Shown here: positions 18,807-27,645 of the stretch, in pieces
Numbering within the stretch: position 1 is the first letter of the stretch
Layout of the letters: every line of letters begins with the position of its first letter
Source: Lutibacter sp. B2
GTDB taxonomy: Bacteria; Bacillota; Clostridia; Peptostreptococcales; Thermotaleaceae
Direction: 5' to 3'
DNA: 64,000 nucleotides
Assembly: GCA_015686845.1 (NCBI GenBank)
Contig: JADPRS010000017.1
Span: 1-64,000, forward strand
Notes under the pieces: generated by a model
What the model was told of the DNA's origin: nothing
Databases searched by the model: none
The model's input: the letters and a program-made list of their open reading frames with translations, nothing else
Position numbers and translations under genes: made by a program

Positions 18807-20192
18807 TTATTTTAAATCTTCCTCGAACTCTGAAAGAGGTATTTCAAAGACTGGCATTCCTTCTGCATAACATCCTATTTCATATGACCCAAAACATATA
18901 TATAATCTATCCTCTTTTAAATAAAAAGTCTGATTATCACTAATTCCTGTAAAGCCCTTGTAAGGAGTGTACATTGCTTCTTCCTTTTGACCTTCAGCTA
19001 CACCCTTCGCTATTATTTCTTGCCCATTAGAATCAATTTGAGCTTTTACTTTTTCATCTATTGCCTTCTTGTAATCATATCCATCTCTAAATAAATCCTT
19101 AAGATTCATAAGCTCTCCAGTTTTTAAATCAATGTTATAACCCACACCATTGCTTGCTCCATGAGCGCCTCCTGTATAGGTATAATAAAGCATATATATA
19201 CTTAAAATATCTCCTTCATTCTTATACTCCTCAACATAGATATCTGCACCATAGGGTCTTTGTGTATATCCATATTTTTTAGCATCCTTAAGACCCTCTT
19301 TTCCTTCCTTTTCCATTTCTGTTTTAAAGTCCATTGCTTCTTTCTCAAACCTCTTATTAATTTTTTCTTCTATTTTTTTATCTTCTAATCCTTTAATTGA
19401 AGGTATATTGATATTGCCTGTAATATAGTCTGTATCTAATTTTATATTTTTTATATTTACATCTACTGCATATGGGCTTAACTCCGTTTTTGTATTTATA
19501 CCATATTTGAAATTACTAAATGGAATCTCAAATTCAGAATCTATCTTATCTGACTCACCAATAATATATCCATCAATATATATAACCACACTACCTTCTT
19601 TTATATAATAATTATCATCAAGAATCTCTCTATTGATTAGTTCTTTTCCTTTGTCTTTAGCAAAGGATTTAATAATATTTTTATACTCTTCTCTTGAATC
19701 AAATAAATGATAAAGATTAACTTGCTTTCCACTCTTTAGGTCAATGGTATATCCTTTTCTTATTGTAAAAGTATTATTTTTTCCTTGCTTTGCTTTTTTA
19801 TCAATCACAATGCTTACTAAATTTTCATTTTGATAAGCTACTTTATAAGTAACATTCACTTCCTCTTTTTGATCATCTTTGTTCTCTTCTTTATAATCTC
19901 TTTTCGCCATAGTTACTTTTTCATCCACAAACTCATTGATATCTTTTTCAAAAATCTCGTTAACCTTTTTTTCTACATTCTTATCTTGGAGTTTTGAAAT
20001 CACAGGAATATTTATATCCCCTGTAATATAATTTTCATCTATACTCATTTGTTTTGCTGTAATTTCTGCACTTTGATTTTTAACCATTTGACTATCTGCT
20101 TTTGCTGTTGGTATGCACGCAGTAGAAAAAATACAAAGACTCCCAAGTATGATTGACCCTGCTACTTTATAAAACATTTTTTTATTCATCAT
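18807..20192 (-). CDS. Exported protein with two tandem DUF4163/DUF3298 (PdaC/RsiV-like) units
   Basis: 461 residues. An N-terminal signal (MFYKVAGSIILGSLCIFSTAC) ends in a cysteine but lacks a strict lipobox, so it may be secreted or lipid-anchored. Two units follow, each opening with YITG(D/N)INIP and a charged helix (EKKVNEIFEK and EEKINKRFEK). Each unit ends in a domain with repeated Phe/Tyr and the LKSGKQVNLYHLF / LKTGELMNLKDLF motif typical of DUF3298. The family includes the anti-sigma factor RsiV and the N-terminal part of deacetylase PdaC; no catalytic domain is present. It may sense or bind cell-wall components. It is a single-gene unit closed by a terminator. Confidence 0.75.
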   Translation of the reverse strand: MMNKKMFYKVAGSIILGSLCIFSTACIPTAKADSQMVKNQSAEITAKQMSIDENYITGDINIPVISKLQDKNVEKKVNEIFEKDINEFVDEKVTMAKRDYKEENKDDQKEEVNVTYKVAYQNENLVSIVIDKKAKQGKNNTFTIRKGYTIDLKSGKQVNLYHLFDSREEYKNIIKSFAKDKGKELINREILDDNYYIKEGSVVIYIDGYIIGESDKIDSEFEIPFSNFKYGINTKTELSPYAVDVNIKNIKLDTDYITGNINIPSIKGLEDKKIEEKINKRFEKEAMDFKTEMEKEGKEGLKDAKKYGYTQRPYGADIYVEEYKNEGDILSIYMLYYTYTGGAHGASNGVGYNIDLKTGELMNLKDLFRDGYDYKKAIDEKVKAQIDSNGQEIIAKGVAEGQKEEAMYTPYKGFTGISDNQTFYLKEDRLYICFGSYEIGCYAEGMPVFEIPLSEFEEDLK

Positions 20193-20275
20193 AACATCTC
20201 CCTATATTGTTAGATTCCATACACTTATTCTAACTCTTTTCATATAAAGAATCGTTAAGGAAAAGTTACAGTTTT

Positions 20276-21121
20276 CTATACCACAGGTCTTTCAAAACCT
20301 TGTCCCTGAATCTCATAGGTGCGCGTAATGGATATAAAGGCGGTTTCATCAAAATCATTTACGATATTTTTCAATATGACAAGTTGCCTATTATTCACTA
20401 TGCAATATATTATATTTTTTTCTTCTTTCGTATATGCTCCTACTCCTTTTAAAAAGGTCACTCCACGACCCATACCTTTCATTATTTTATCGGCTATTCC
20501 ATCGGGATTATTACAAACAACCAAAACCAAATTATTCTGAGTGAGTCCTACAATTACCTTATTTAAAACCAAAGATGATATTATGATTGTGATCACAGTA
20601 TATATAGCTATTTTAAAATCACTAATCATACCTCCAGCTATTACAATAGCACCATTTATAGCCATATTTGTAGTTGCCATATTTATACCGAGTTCTTTCT
20701 TTGCTATTATATTGACAATATCAAATCCCCCTGTAGAATATCCATATCGTATTACAAGTCCTATTCCTAAACCATTAAGTGCGCCTGCTACTAAACAATT
20801 TGCTAATAAATCATCCACTCTTATATGGTTTGATAACGGCTTAGTAATAGATATCATAAAGGATAGTAGTACCATTCCTATTAAACTCTTAATCATAAAT
20901 TTCTTATTTGTATACTTTATCCCTATTACAAAAATAGGTACGTTTATCAATAAAATGAGTGTGCCGACAGGAATATGTGTTACATAATAAAGAATAAGTG
21001 CAACACCTGTTGCTCCTCCTATCATGAGTTTACTAGGAACTGTAAAACAGTTTACTGCTACGGACATTATAAATACACCCAGTATTGCTAATAGTACTTT
21101 TTTGATTTCTGATTTTTTCAT
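20276..21121 (-). CDS. YitT family membrane protein (copy 1)
   Basis: 281 residues: an N-terminal half with about five transmembrane helices (DUF161/YitT) and a soluble C-terminal DUF2179 domain (about 205-281) ending in GQGFERPVV. Conserved marks include GGATGVALILYYVT and YGYSTGGFDIVN. Function is unknown; family members are widespread in Firmicutes in multiple copies. A second copy of identical length lies at 31146-31991 and aligns without gaps. AAGGAGG precedes the ATG. Confidence 0.9.
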   Translation of the reverse strand: MKKSEIKKVLLAILGVFIMSVAVNCFTVPSKLMIGGATGVALILYYVTHIPVGTLILLINVPIFVIGIKYTNKKFMIKSLIGMVLLSFMISITKPLSNHIRVDDLLANCLVAGALNGLGIGLVIRYGYSTGGFDIVNIIAKKELGINMATTNMAINGAIVIAGGMISDFKIAIYTVITIIISSLVLNKVIVGLTQNNLVLVVCNNPDGIADKIMKGMGRGVTFLKGVGAYTKEEKNIIYCIVNNRQLVILKNIVNDFDETAFISITRTYEIQGQGFERPVV

Positions 21122-21211
21122 GGTGTCCTCCTTTTATTCCTACTTTGGAATATGTTTCCATGTATATATTAACACAATTTAGTAATTTGTAAATATATTC
21201 AAATCTAATAT

Positions 21212-21239
21212 AAAAACCCCACGATTTTTTAATCGTGGG
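21212..21239 (-). terminator. Terminator after lipoprotein gene
   Basis: CCCACGATT pairs with AATCGTGGG. GTTTTTATATT follows on the minus strand. Confidence 0.82.
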
Positions 21240-21268
21240 ATCTTCATATTCTTACATTCTTCAGAATT

Positions 21269-22276
21269 TTAAAAATTATAAAGTTCTTCATAAGTCATAT
21301 TATATTCTTTCATAAAATCAGTTTCTACTTTTTTTCTAAAATTATTAATTTCATCTGTTAGGGTATACTTATCCTTTTCTAGTAAAGGCATGTAAGATTT
21401 AAATGTTTTTGATAAATAACTATTTGCATCATTTAAGTCAATTTTTCTGTAGCTTTCTAAAATTTCATCCTTTAATTTATTTGTATCATAATCAAAGGCA
21501 GGAATATGATTATCTCCATATAGGTAAAAACTTAAATAATTTACATATTCCATAGCAGCTTCTCTTACTCTTTTGGAATCTCCATATTTTGATAAGAACT
21601 GATCACCAATCACTAATCTTTGTCTTAATTCTTCATAAGGAATCGCTACACCACCATCTTCAGCATAGTATTCATCTGAATTTAATGATTTTAACTTAAA
21701 GTACTCACTAATATCTTCTGTCAAATATGGACTATATTTTACTAAAGATCTATAATCAATATATACTTGATACATACCTTCATTCATACCAAAGATATAA
21801 TTGCTATCTTTAAATTCCTGAAGAAATTTTTTCAATTCTTGCTCTTTTACCTTATCAATATCCTTTAAAACCTCTTTATAATCGTAATCATATAATTTCT
21901 GTTCGTAATTTGGTAGCTCACCATATACTTTTTCTATATTTTTTTTCAAATTCTCTTCTAAAGCAAGTACCATTTTTGTTCCATTTTCCTTAGACAATCC
22001 TTTAATATTTTTATCTACGAATTGCGAAAAAGCTAAACTAGATGGATTTTGATTTAATAAATCATCCAATTCCTTCATTATTTCCGACTGTTCTTCTTGG
22101 CTTTTTTCTTGTACTACCTCTATATACCTAAAACCATCATTTTCTTTAACTTCTTCCTTCTTATCAACATCCGTTTTAACATCCTTATCAATAACCACTA
22201 CTTCTGATGGATTATTGCCACAAGCACCTAACATAAGTACGAAACTCAATATTAATAATAATTTACATTTTTTCAT
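21269..22276 (-). CDS. Lipoprotein of unknown function
   Basis: 335 residues. The signal peptide ends in a clear lipobox LGAC with the acylated cysteine at C19, so the protein is anchored outside the membrane. The mature part is highly charged and mostly helical, with coiled-coil-like stretches such as KSQEEQSEIMKELDDLLNQN; I recognise no domain. A promoter (TATAAT about 40 nt before the start) lies behind the same 19-nt motif (22349-22367) that precedes the TolB-like gene. It probably belongs to the regulon of the neighbouring two-component system. GGAGGG precedes the ATG. Confidence 0.8.
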   Translation of the reverse strand: MKKCKLLLILSFVLMLGACGNNPSEVVVIDKDVKTDVDKKEEVKENDGFRYIEVVQEKSQEEQSEIMKELDDLLNQNPSSLAFSQFVDKNIKGLSKENGTKMVLALEENLKKNIEKVYGELPNYEQKLYDYDYKEVLKDIDKVKEQELKKFLQEFKDSNYIFGMNEGMYQVYIDYRSLVKYSPYLTEDISEYFKLKSLNSDEYYAEDGGVAIPYEELRQRLVIGDQFLSKYGDSKRVREAAMEYVNYLSFYLYGDNHIPAFDYDTNKLKDEILESYRKIDLNDANSYLSKTFKSYMPLLEKDKYTLTDEINNFRKKVETDFMKEYNMTYEELYNF

Positions 22277-22348
22277 ATGATCCCTCCGCTTTTATATCTT
22301 TTTTCAGTTATTATATTACAGGATGATTGTTTCAAAATTATATAAATA

Positions 22349-22367
22349 TGTTTCTAAAATGTAAACA
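22349..22367 (-). promoter_or_regulatory. Candidate response-regulator site, lipoprotein promoter
   Basis: On the minus strand TGTTTACATTTTAGAAACA, an imperfect dyad TGTTT-N9-AAACA. It sits upstream of a promoter with a good TATAAT and a poor -35, the layout of an activator-dependent promoter. One mismatch from the site at 23513-23531. Confidence 0.5.
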
Positions 22368-22374
22368 TTTTTTA

Positions 22375-23448
22375 TTATTTAAAAATAATTAAATAACTAG
22401 TATAAACAAGTTTTTTTATATCATAATTATAATCTTGTGTGGCTACAATGATTTTTTCCCCCGAAGAACTCCATTTTATAGGTTGTTGACCTATATATGA
22501 AAAGTCCCCTGTCACAAAATTTATCTTTTGTGTTTTTAAATCCGTACTATAAATTCCATTTATATTTCCATTGACATTAACAGCATAGGCTACCTTTCTT
22601 CCATCAGGAGACCAACTCACCCCGCTTATTTGATTTCCTTTTGACAAAGAACTTATTATATTCCCTTTTAAATCTGTAATCATAATCTCTTCATCTGAAT
22701 CTTCTACATGTTTTACTATGGCTAGATTTTCAGAATCTGGTGATAGTACCACTGACCCTACATCTTTCATCATAAGTTGTTTTTGTCTTGTATCTAAATG
22801 ATACATATACAATTCTCCATATTTCGTAGTGTAATATAGTTTATTTTCTATTTTTATTACATCATAAACTCTATCTTTTACGTCTAAAAGTAAAGATTTT
22901 TTACCCTCTGTATTTACAATAGATACTTTCCCATCTTCAGTAGTTAGCAATAGCTCTTTATTATTAAGCCAATATCCTTCCCTATATACAAGATCATTTT
23001 CTTTTGTAATCTGTATATTTTTATTATTTTTCATATCATAAATGAAACCAGTATATAAATATTCATCGGATCTTTTGTAAAATATATGGTTCTTATCCGG
23101 AGATAAAATGGCCATTTCTTCATTATAGCTTTGGGCATTTATTATTTTCTCTTCCTTTGTTTTCAAATCATGGCTATAAATATTAAGGGGACTATACTCT
23201 TCATTGTACTCATCTACTAAATGAATATCTTTATTTTCTTTAGCAATAATGATTTCATTTTCATTCATCCAATCCATAAATATTACATCTTCATACTTTT
23301 CAATTTTTGCTATAATATTTTCTTCCATTTTATATTCTTCTTCATCTAATACAACAATTTTTTCTTCCTTCTTTAAATCACTGCAACCCATGATACTAAA
23401 TGAAATACATATAAAAATACAACTTAAAATCATTCTCTTAAAATACAT
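22375..23448 (-). CDS. Lipoprotein with TolB-like beta-propeller repeats
   Basis: 357 residues from the ATG at 23448, chosen because GGAGG lies 7 nt upstream; a GTG two codons earlier is too close to it. The lipobox is IMGC with C22 acylated. The mature part has repeated PD40/WD40-type blades, seen in VVLSPDSENLAIVKH, VSWSPDGRKVAYAVN and IKWSSSGEKIIVATQ, so it likely folds as a propeller. Such proteins often bind peptides or partner proteins outside the cell. It lies directly after the histidine kinase gene with its own promoter and the shared 19-nt motif. It could be a target or an accessory sensor of that kinase. Confidence 0.82.
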   Translation of the reverse strand: MYFKRMILSCIFICISFSIMGCSDLKKEEKIVVLDEEEYKMEENIIAKIEKYEDVIFMDWMNENEIIIAKENKDIHLVDEYNEEYSPLNIYSHDLKTKEEKIINAQSYNEEMAILSPDKNHIFYKRSDEYLYTGFIYDMKNNKNIQITKENDLVYREGYWLNNKELLLTTEDGKVSIVNTEGKKSLLLDVKDRVYDVIKIENKLYYTTKYGELYMYHLDTRQKQLMMKDVGSVVLSPDSENLAIVKHVEDSDEEIMITDLKGNIISSLSKGNQISGVSWSPDGRKVAYAVNVNGNINGIYSTDLKTQKINFVTGDFSYIGQQPIKWSSSGEKIIVATQDYNYDIKKLVYTSYLIIFK

Positions 23449-23459
23449 ATTCACACCTC

Positions 23460-23480
23460 CTATAGTTTCTAAAACTATAG
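23460..23480 (-). promoter_or_regulatory. Perfect hairpin abutting the ribosome site of the TolB-like gene
   Basis: CTATAGTTT and AAACTATAG form a 9-bp perfect stem with a 3-nt loop. The AGGAGG ribosome site begins at the last base of the stem. It also contains TTTTAGAAAC, the right half of the 19-nt regulator motif, so it may be a second binding site rather than an RNA element. Confidence 0.45.
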
Positions 23481-23512
23481 TATACTATTTACTTTTCCAA
23501 ACTATATATTTA

Positions 23513-23531
23513 TGTTTCTAAATTGTAAACA
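23513..23531 (-). promoter_or_regulatory. Candidate response-regulator site, TolB-like gene promoter
   Basis: On the minus strand TGTTTACAATTTAGAAACA, matching the lipoprotein site at 18 of 19 positions. It starts 10 nt after the kinase stop codon and lies upstream of a TATACT -10 box with no recognisable -35. Confidence 0.5.
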
Positions 23532-23540
23532 TTTTATATT

Positions 23541-24998
23541 TTATTTTTCAACAGGAAGTTCAACACGAAAAATTGAACCCTTATTGCTTGTTTCCAGCAA
23601 ATAGATTTTCCCATTTTGTTTTTCAACAAATTCTTTTACTAATGTCAAACCAAGTCCTGTACCAGAAATTTTTCTTGAGCGATCATCATTTACTGTAAAA
23701 AATGGCTCAAAAACTTTATCCCTTAAATCTTCTGGAATACCAATACCCGTATCCTCTACATCAATTATTACTTTATCTTCATGTTTGTATGCCTTTACAT
23801 GAATTTGTCCATCTGCATCTGTATATTTAATGGCATTGTCTATTAAATTCATAAATATTTGTATAAAATTCTTTTTATCTACATAAACCATTATATTTTG
23901 TAAATCCGTATAAATTTTTATGCCATATATTTTTGCTTTTCCTTTTAATCGTTTACATACATCCTCTAAAATTTCACCTACTTGAATCCATTCTGCACGC
24001 AATTCAAAATCATATTTTTCCATTGACGAAAGCTTTAAAATCTTTTTAACCATCTCAAATAATCTTTTGCTCTCTTTTCCAATATTCATCCTTGCCTCTT
24101 CTATTAAGTTAGGATCATCTGAATACATCTCCAATAGATCTACATACGCTTTTATAGCCGTTAATGGGGTTTTGAATTCATGTGTTATATTGCCTATAAA
24201 CTGCTTTTGTTGATCTTTCATCTCTTTTAACTTTTTGATAGCAAATTTTAATTTTTCGTGTTCAATCTCCATATCTATCATCTGATTTTTTATTTTACCA
24301 TTCATAAAATAAATACCTTCACTTAATTCACCGATTTCATCCTTTCTTTTTATAATAGAAACATCATTATACTTGCCTTCTTTTATTTTTTGAACAGTTC
24401 CTTTTAATGATAGTATATCTTTACTAAAGCTTCTAAAATATAAAAGTCCACCAATGAAACTAATGGTAAATACAATCACACCTACATTTATAAACAGTTT
24501 TTTAATCGCATTATAAAAATCTATAAATTCCTTGATGGAATAATTAATTTCTAAAATCCCTATTTGTTCATCTGCAACTCTAATAGGAGAAGAATAATAG
24601 ATCACCTCTCCAATAATCTGATATGCTCTTTTCCCATCAAGGGAATGTTCTACTATTTTTTCTAAGTCGGGTCTATTCCTTAAAACGAACGAACTTCCTA
24701 TCTGCTTCCCCTTAAAATCATACATAATCATATTTAAACCTGTCATTGTATTTAGTCTCATAACAAATTCTTGACCATTTTTAGATAAATAGCTTTTACT
24801 ATTTACAACATTATTTGATCCAATCTCTTGTTGAATAAATAAATTTGCGTTTTTTGCAGTATTATTTAAGTAATTTTCATATTGCCTTTGTTGGTATTTT
24901 TCTAAACCATTTAAAACCATAAAATTTAATAGCACTACAGTAAATAACAGTAGCAGAGCTATAAATATAGTAGACTTAAATTTTATGCTAAATTTCAT
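23541..24998 (-). CDS. Sensor histidine kinase
   Basis: Membrane sensor that phosphorylates the adjacent regulator. 485 residues. Two transmembrane helices (about 8-28 and 165-187) flank an extracellular sensing domain of roughly 135 residues. A HAMP region, the HisKA dimerisation helix with the phospho-acceptor His in ITHEFKTPLTAIKAYV, and the HATPase_c domain follow, with N-box LIDNAIKYT, G1 DVEDTGIGIPED and G2 GTGLGLTLV. The ATG at 24998 is preferred, with GGTG 6 nt upstream; a GTG four codons earlier is possible. It overlaps the regulator gene by 11 nt. The ligand is unknown; the two nearby lipoproteins are candidates for its output. Confidence 0.94.
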   Translation of the reverse strand: MKFSIKFKSTIFIALLLLFTVVLLNFMVLNGLEKYQQRQYENYLNNTAKNANLFIQQEIGSNNVVNSKSYLSKNGQEFVMRLNTMTGLNMIMYDFKGKQIGSSFVLRNRPDLEKIVEHSLDGKRAYQIIGEVIYYSSPIRVADEQIGILEINYSIKEFIDFYNAIKKLFINVGVIVFTISFIGGLLYFRSFSKDILSLKGTVQKIKEGKYNDVSIIKRKDEIGELSEGIYFMNGKIKNQMIDMEIEHEKLKFAIKKLKEMKDQQKQFIGNITHEFKTPLTAIKAYVDLLEMYSDDPNLIEEARMNIGKESKRLFEMVKKILKLSSMEKYDFELRAEWIQVGEILEDVCKRLKGKAKIYGIKIYTDLQNIMVYVDKKNFIQIFMNLIDNAIKYTDADGQIHVKAYKHEDKVIIDVEDTGIGIPEDLRDKVFEPFFTVNDDRSRKISGTGLGLTLVKEFVEKQNGKIYLLETSNKGSIFRVELPVEK

Positions 24999-25680
24999 GT
25001 ATTTCACCAATACCTTTATATCCTACGCCATGTACAGTCATAATTAGATGCTCATAAGGATGCCCTATTTTTTTTCTGATTCTTTGAATATGGATATCTA
25101 TTGTTCTAGTACCTCCTACATATTCCATACTCCAAACACTGTCAAGAAGTTGATCCCTTGTAAAAACAATATTGGTATTTGATAAAAGTTTATAAAGTAA
25201 GTCAAATTCTTTTGGCTTAAAATCAATTAATTGATCCTTTATATACACTTTCCTTTGATCATAAATGACTTTTAAATCTTTCACTTTTATATTTCCAGCT
25301 TGTTTTACTTCCTTTTCATTGGTTATTCTTCTCAATACAGATTTTACTCTAGCCATTAACTCTCTCATATCAAAAGGCTTAGTCATATAATCATCGGCTC
25401 CTAGTTCAAGACCTAAAACCTTATCTACTATGTCATCTTTCGCTGTTAGAAGAAGAATGCCAATATTTTTACCCTCTAATTTTTTACATACATCATATCC
25501 ATTTAACTTAGGCATCATAACATCTAAAATAATAACATGAGGCTGAAATTCTCTAGCTTTTTCTAAAACTTCCTGTCCATCATGAGCAATTTCTGTAAAA
25601 AAACCTTCTCTACCCAGTGCATATACAATGGGTGCTGTTATACTTGTTTCATCATCTGCTACCAAAATTCTTTCGTTCAT
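24988..25680 (-). CDS. Response regulator, OmpR/PhoB family
   Basis: 230 residues. Receiver domain with acidic pair D9-D10, phospho-acceptor D53 (ILDVMMPKLNG), T79 and K101 (KPFDMREL). A C-terminal winged helix (about 130-225) has the typical PKEFDLLYKLLSN and RTIDIHIQRIRKKIG. OmpR-type proteins usually activate sigma-A promoters from sites upstream of -35, which fits the repeated motifs before the two lipoprotein genes. The GAGGTG ribosome site precedes the ATG. A promoter TTGTAA-18-TAAGAT (minus) may drive it; a TGTTTACAAT sequence overlaps that -35 on the plus strand. Confidence 0.95.
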   Translation of the reverse strand: MNERILVADDETSITAPIVYALGREGFFTEIAHDGQEVLEKAREFQPHVIILDVMMPKLNGYDVCKKLEGKNIGILLLTAKDDIVDKVLGLELGADDYMTKPFDMRELMARVKSVLRRITNEKEVKQAGNIKVKDLKVIYDQRKVYIKDQLIDFKPKEFDLLYKLLSNTNIVFTRDQLLDSVWSMEYVGGTRTIDIHIQRIRKKIGHPYEHLIMTVHGVGYKGIGEIHEI

Positions 25681-25828
25681 TTCTTCACCTCATTTATTAT
25701 ATAATTTCCTTTTTTATTCTATCTTATCTCATTTTTATTCCTGTTTACAATGCTATATTTTTATACATGATCCTTTATCACATAATAAAAACTTTCTTCA
25801 TATTATATATAAAAACAATGTAAAGGAA

Positions 25829-25945
25829 ATGATGACAATGTTATCTATTTTCAATCTTGAGAATATCTTATTGACTTTATATTATATTCCCGCTGAAATC
25901 ATGGTTGTTATATTGTATAAAATAGTAGAAAGTAACCCGCTATGA
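25829..25945 (+). CDS. Possible 38-residue hydrophobic peptide
   Basis: An ATG-ATG-ACA-ATG cluster follows AAAGGA with workable spacing to the third ATG. The peptide has one hydrophobic segment (about residues 12-31, ILLTLYYIPAEIMVVILYKI) and a short polar tail ending in ESNPL. It is the only plus-strand frame between two minus-strand operons and is followed 25 nt later by a strong hairpin with T-run on this strand. The layout resembles small membrane peptides or type I toxins, but I recognise no family and the promoter is not clear. It may be chance. Confidence 0.3.
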   Translation: MMTMLSIFNLENILLTLYYIPAEIMVVILYKIVESNPL

Positions 25946-25969
25946 GTCTATTTAAATATTTTAATCATA

Positions 25970-26006
25970 AAAAGCATCTACTAGAAAATATCTTGTAGAT
26001 GCTTTT
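25970..26006. terminator. Bidirectional terminator between the two-component and efflux operons
   Basis: AAAAGCATCTAC (25970-25981) pairs with GTAGATGCTTTT (25995-26006), with T-runs on both sides. It ends the MFS gene on the minus strand and would also end the small plus-strand ORF. Confidence 0.85.
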
Positions 26007-26043
26007 TATTATTTAAAATCATGTAATTATTTCAGTCCTTCTT

Positions 26044-27630
26044 TTAATGGATCGCTGCAGCATCTGGAATTTCCACTGAATTATTTTCATCATCCGATAA
26101 ACCAACTTGCTTTTTGCTACGCATCATGAGTACCAAAATCCCTCCAACAATAACTGCAAAAACGGATACTGAAACAGCACTCTTCATAGCATCCACATAT
26201 GCCTGTTTGTAAATCAAACCATTTATAACCGATAATGACGCACCCTTTGCCTCTCCCTGAGATAGTCCGCTTTGCATAAAGTATCCCTGAAATTGTGTTA
26301 TACGATCCATGGCTGTTGGATTAAACTGGGTTATCTGCTCCGCAGAACGAGAATAATTCACATCTAGATTGCTTTGAATTATGGTGGTCATAATCGTTAC
26401 ACTAAGAGATCCTGCAATTTGGCGAATGGTATTTGATAATGCAGACGCCTTTCCAATCAAATGACTCGGAACTGCATTCATGCCCGATGTACTAACAGGC
26501 ATCATTGCAAGTCCAAGGCCAATTCCTCTTACTAACAAAACCCATATAATAGCTTCTTTGCTAGCATCCATATCAATAAGATAGGCCAACTTGTAGGAAG
26601 TAATTGCTAATATTATAAGACCAGGTAATACTACGGGCTTAGCACCGATTCTATCAAACAAGCCACCACTAATTGGCATCATGATTCCTACTGCAATGGC
26701 CGATGGAAACAAAATCATTCCTGTTTGCATAGCCGTGTATCCTCTCATGTTTTGCAAGAATAGGGGCAACACATAAGTACCTCCCATTAATGCAAAGGTT
26801 AAAATACAAGTAATTATCTGACTAATGGTGAAATCAAATATCTTTAATACACGCAACTCAAGAAGAGGGTTTTCATGCGTCAACTCATTTACCACAAATA
26901 GAATAAGGCTCAAACACCCTACCGTCATTAATATTGGATTTTTTATATCATTCCAATCAATAGAAGATCCTTCCCCTAAAACATATAATATACTTACAAT
27001 CCCTACAGAAGATGATAAAAAACCGATAAAATCAAAATTTTTCGCAGGCTTTCTAGGGGAATCTTTCAATAAAAGTCCTGCTAAAATAACACCAATAACG
27101 CCAATAGGAACATTTACATTAAAAATAAGTCGCCAATCCATATGCTCTATAATATACCCTCCTAAGGTTGGTCCAATAGCAGGAGCGGCCATTGCTGATA
27201 TACCCCAAAACCCTAGAGCTAAACCTCGTTCTTCTGGTGGAATGATTTGATAAATAATAGACATCCCCACAGGCATAATCATACCACCACCCAACGCTTG
27301 AACAATACGGAATAAAATCATAGTTGTATTACTCCATGCAAATCCGCACAACAAAGATCCTAAAGTAAACATTCCCAATGCAAACATATACACCTTCTTT
27401 GTTCCGAATACCTCTCCTAAAAAACCTGTTAATGGAATGATTGCACCTAAAGCTAATGTATATGCAGTCAATATCCATTTTACTTCATCTAAAGAAACGC
27501 CAAACACAGCCATCATCTTAGGTATAGCGATATTTACAATACTACTGTCTAAAATAGCCATGAATGTCCCTATGATCACTACAAATAACGCCAACCATTT
27601 ATCTATGTTGTTCTGCTTGTTTTCTTGCAT
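26044..27630 (-). CDS. DHA2 family drug:H+ antiporter (EmrB/QacA type MFS)
   Basis: 528 residues with about fourteen transmembrane helices. Motif C is visible as GPTLGGYI (about 150-157), and the early DSSIVNIAIPKMM and WILTAYTLALGAIIPLTGFLGE are diagnostic of DHA2/EmrB. It exports hydrophobic compounds using the proton gradient. It is last gene of a four-gene operon (MarR, lipoprotein adaptor, EmrA-like adaptor, EmrB), lying 15 nt after the EmrA-like gene. GAGGTG precedes the ATG. Confidence 0.95.
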   Translation of the reverse strand: MQENKQNNIDKWLALFVVIIGTFMAILDSSIVNIAIPKMMAVFGVSLDEVKWILTAYTLALGAIIPLTGFLGEVFGTKKVYMFALGMFTLGSLLCGFAWSNTTMILFRIVQALGGGMIMPVGMSIIYQIIPPEERGLALGFWGISAMAAPAIGPTLGGYIIEHMDWRLIFNVNVPIGVIGVILAGLLLKDSPRKPAKNFDFIGFLSSSVGIVSILYVLGEGSSIDWNDIKNPILMTVGCLSLILFVVNELTHENPLLELRVLKIFDFTISQIITCILTFALMGGTYVLPLFLQNMRGYTAMQTGMILFPSAIAVGIMMPISGGLFDRIGAKPVVLPGLIILAITSYKLAYLIDMDASKEAIIWVLLVRGIGLGLAMMPVSTSGMNAVPSHLIGKASALSNTIRQIAGSLSVTIMTTIIQSNLDVNYSRSAEQITQFNPTAMDRITQFQGYFMQSGLSQGEAKGASLSVINGLIYKQAYVDAMKSAVSVSVFAVIVGGILVLMMRSKKQVGLSDDENNSVEIPDAAAIH

Positions 27631-27645
27631 TCCTGTAACACCTCG

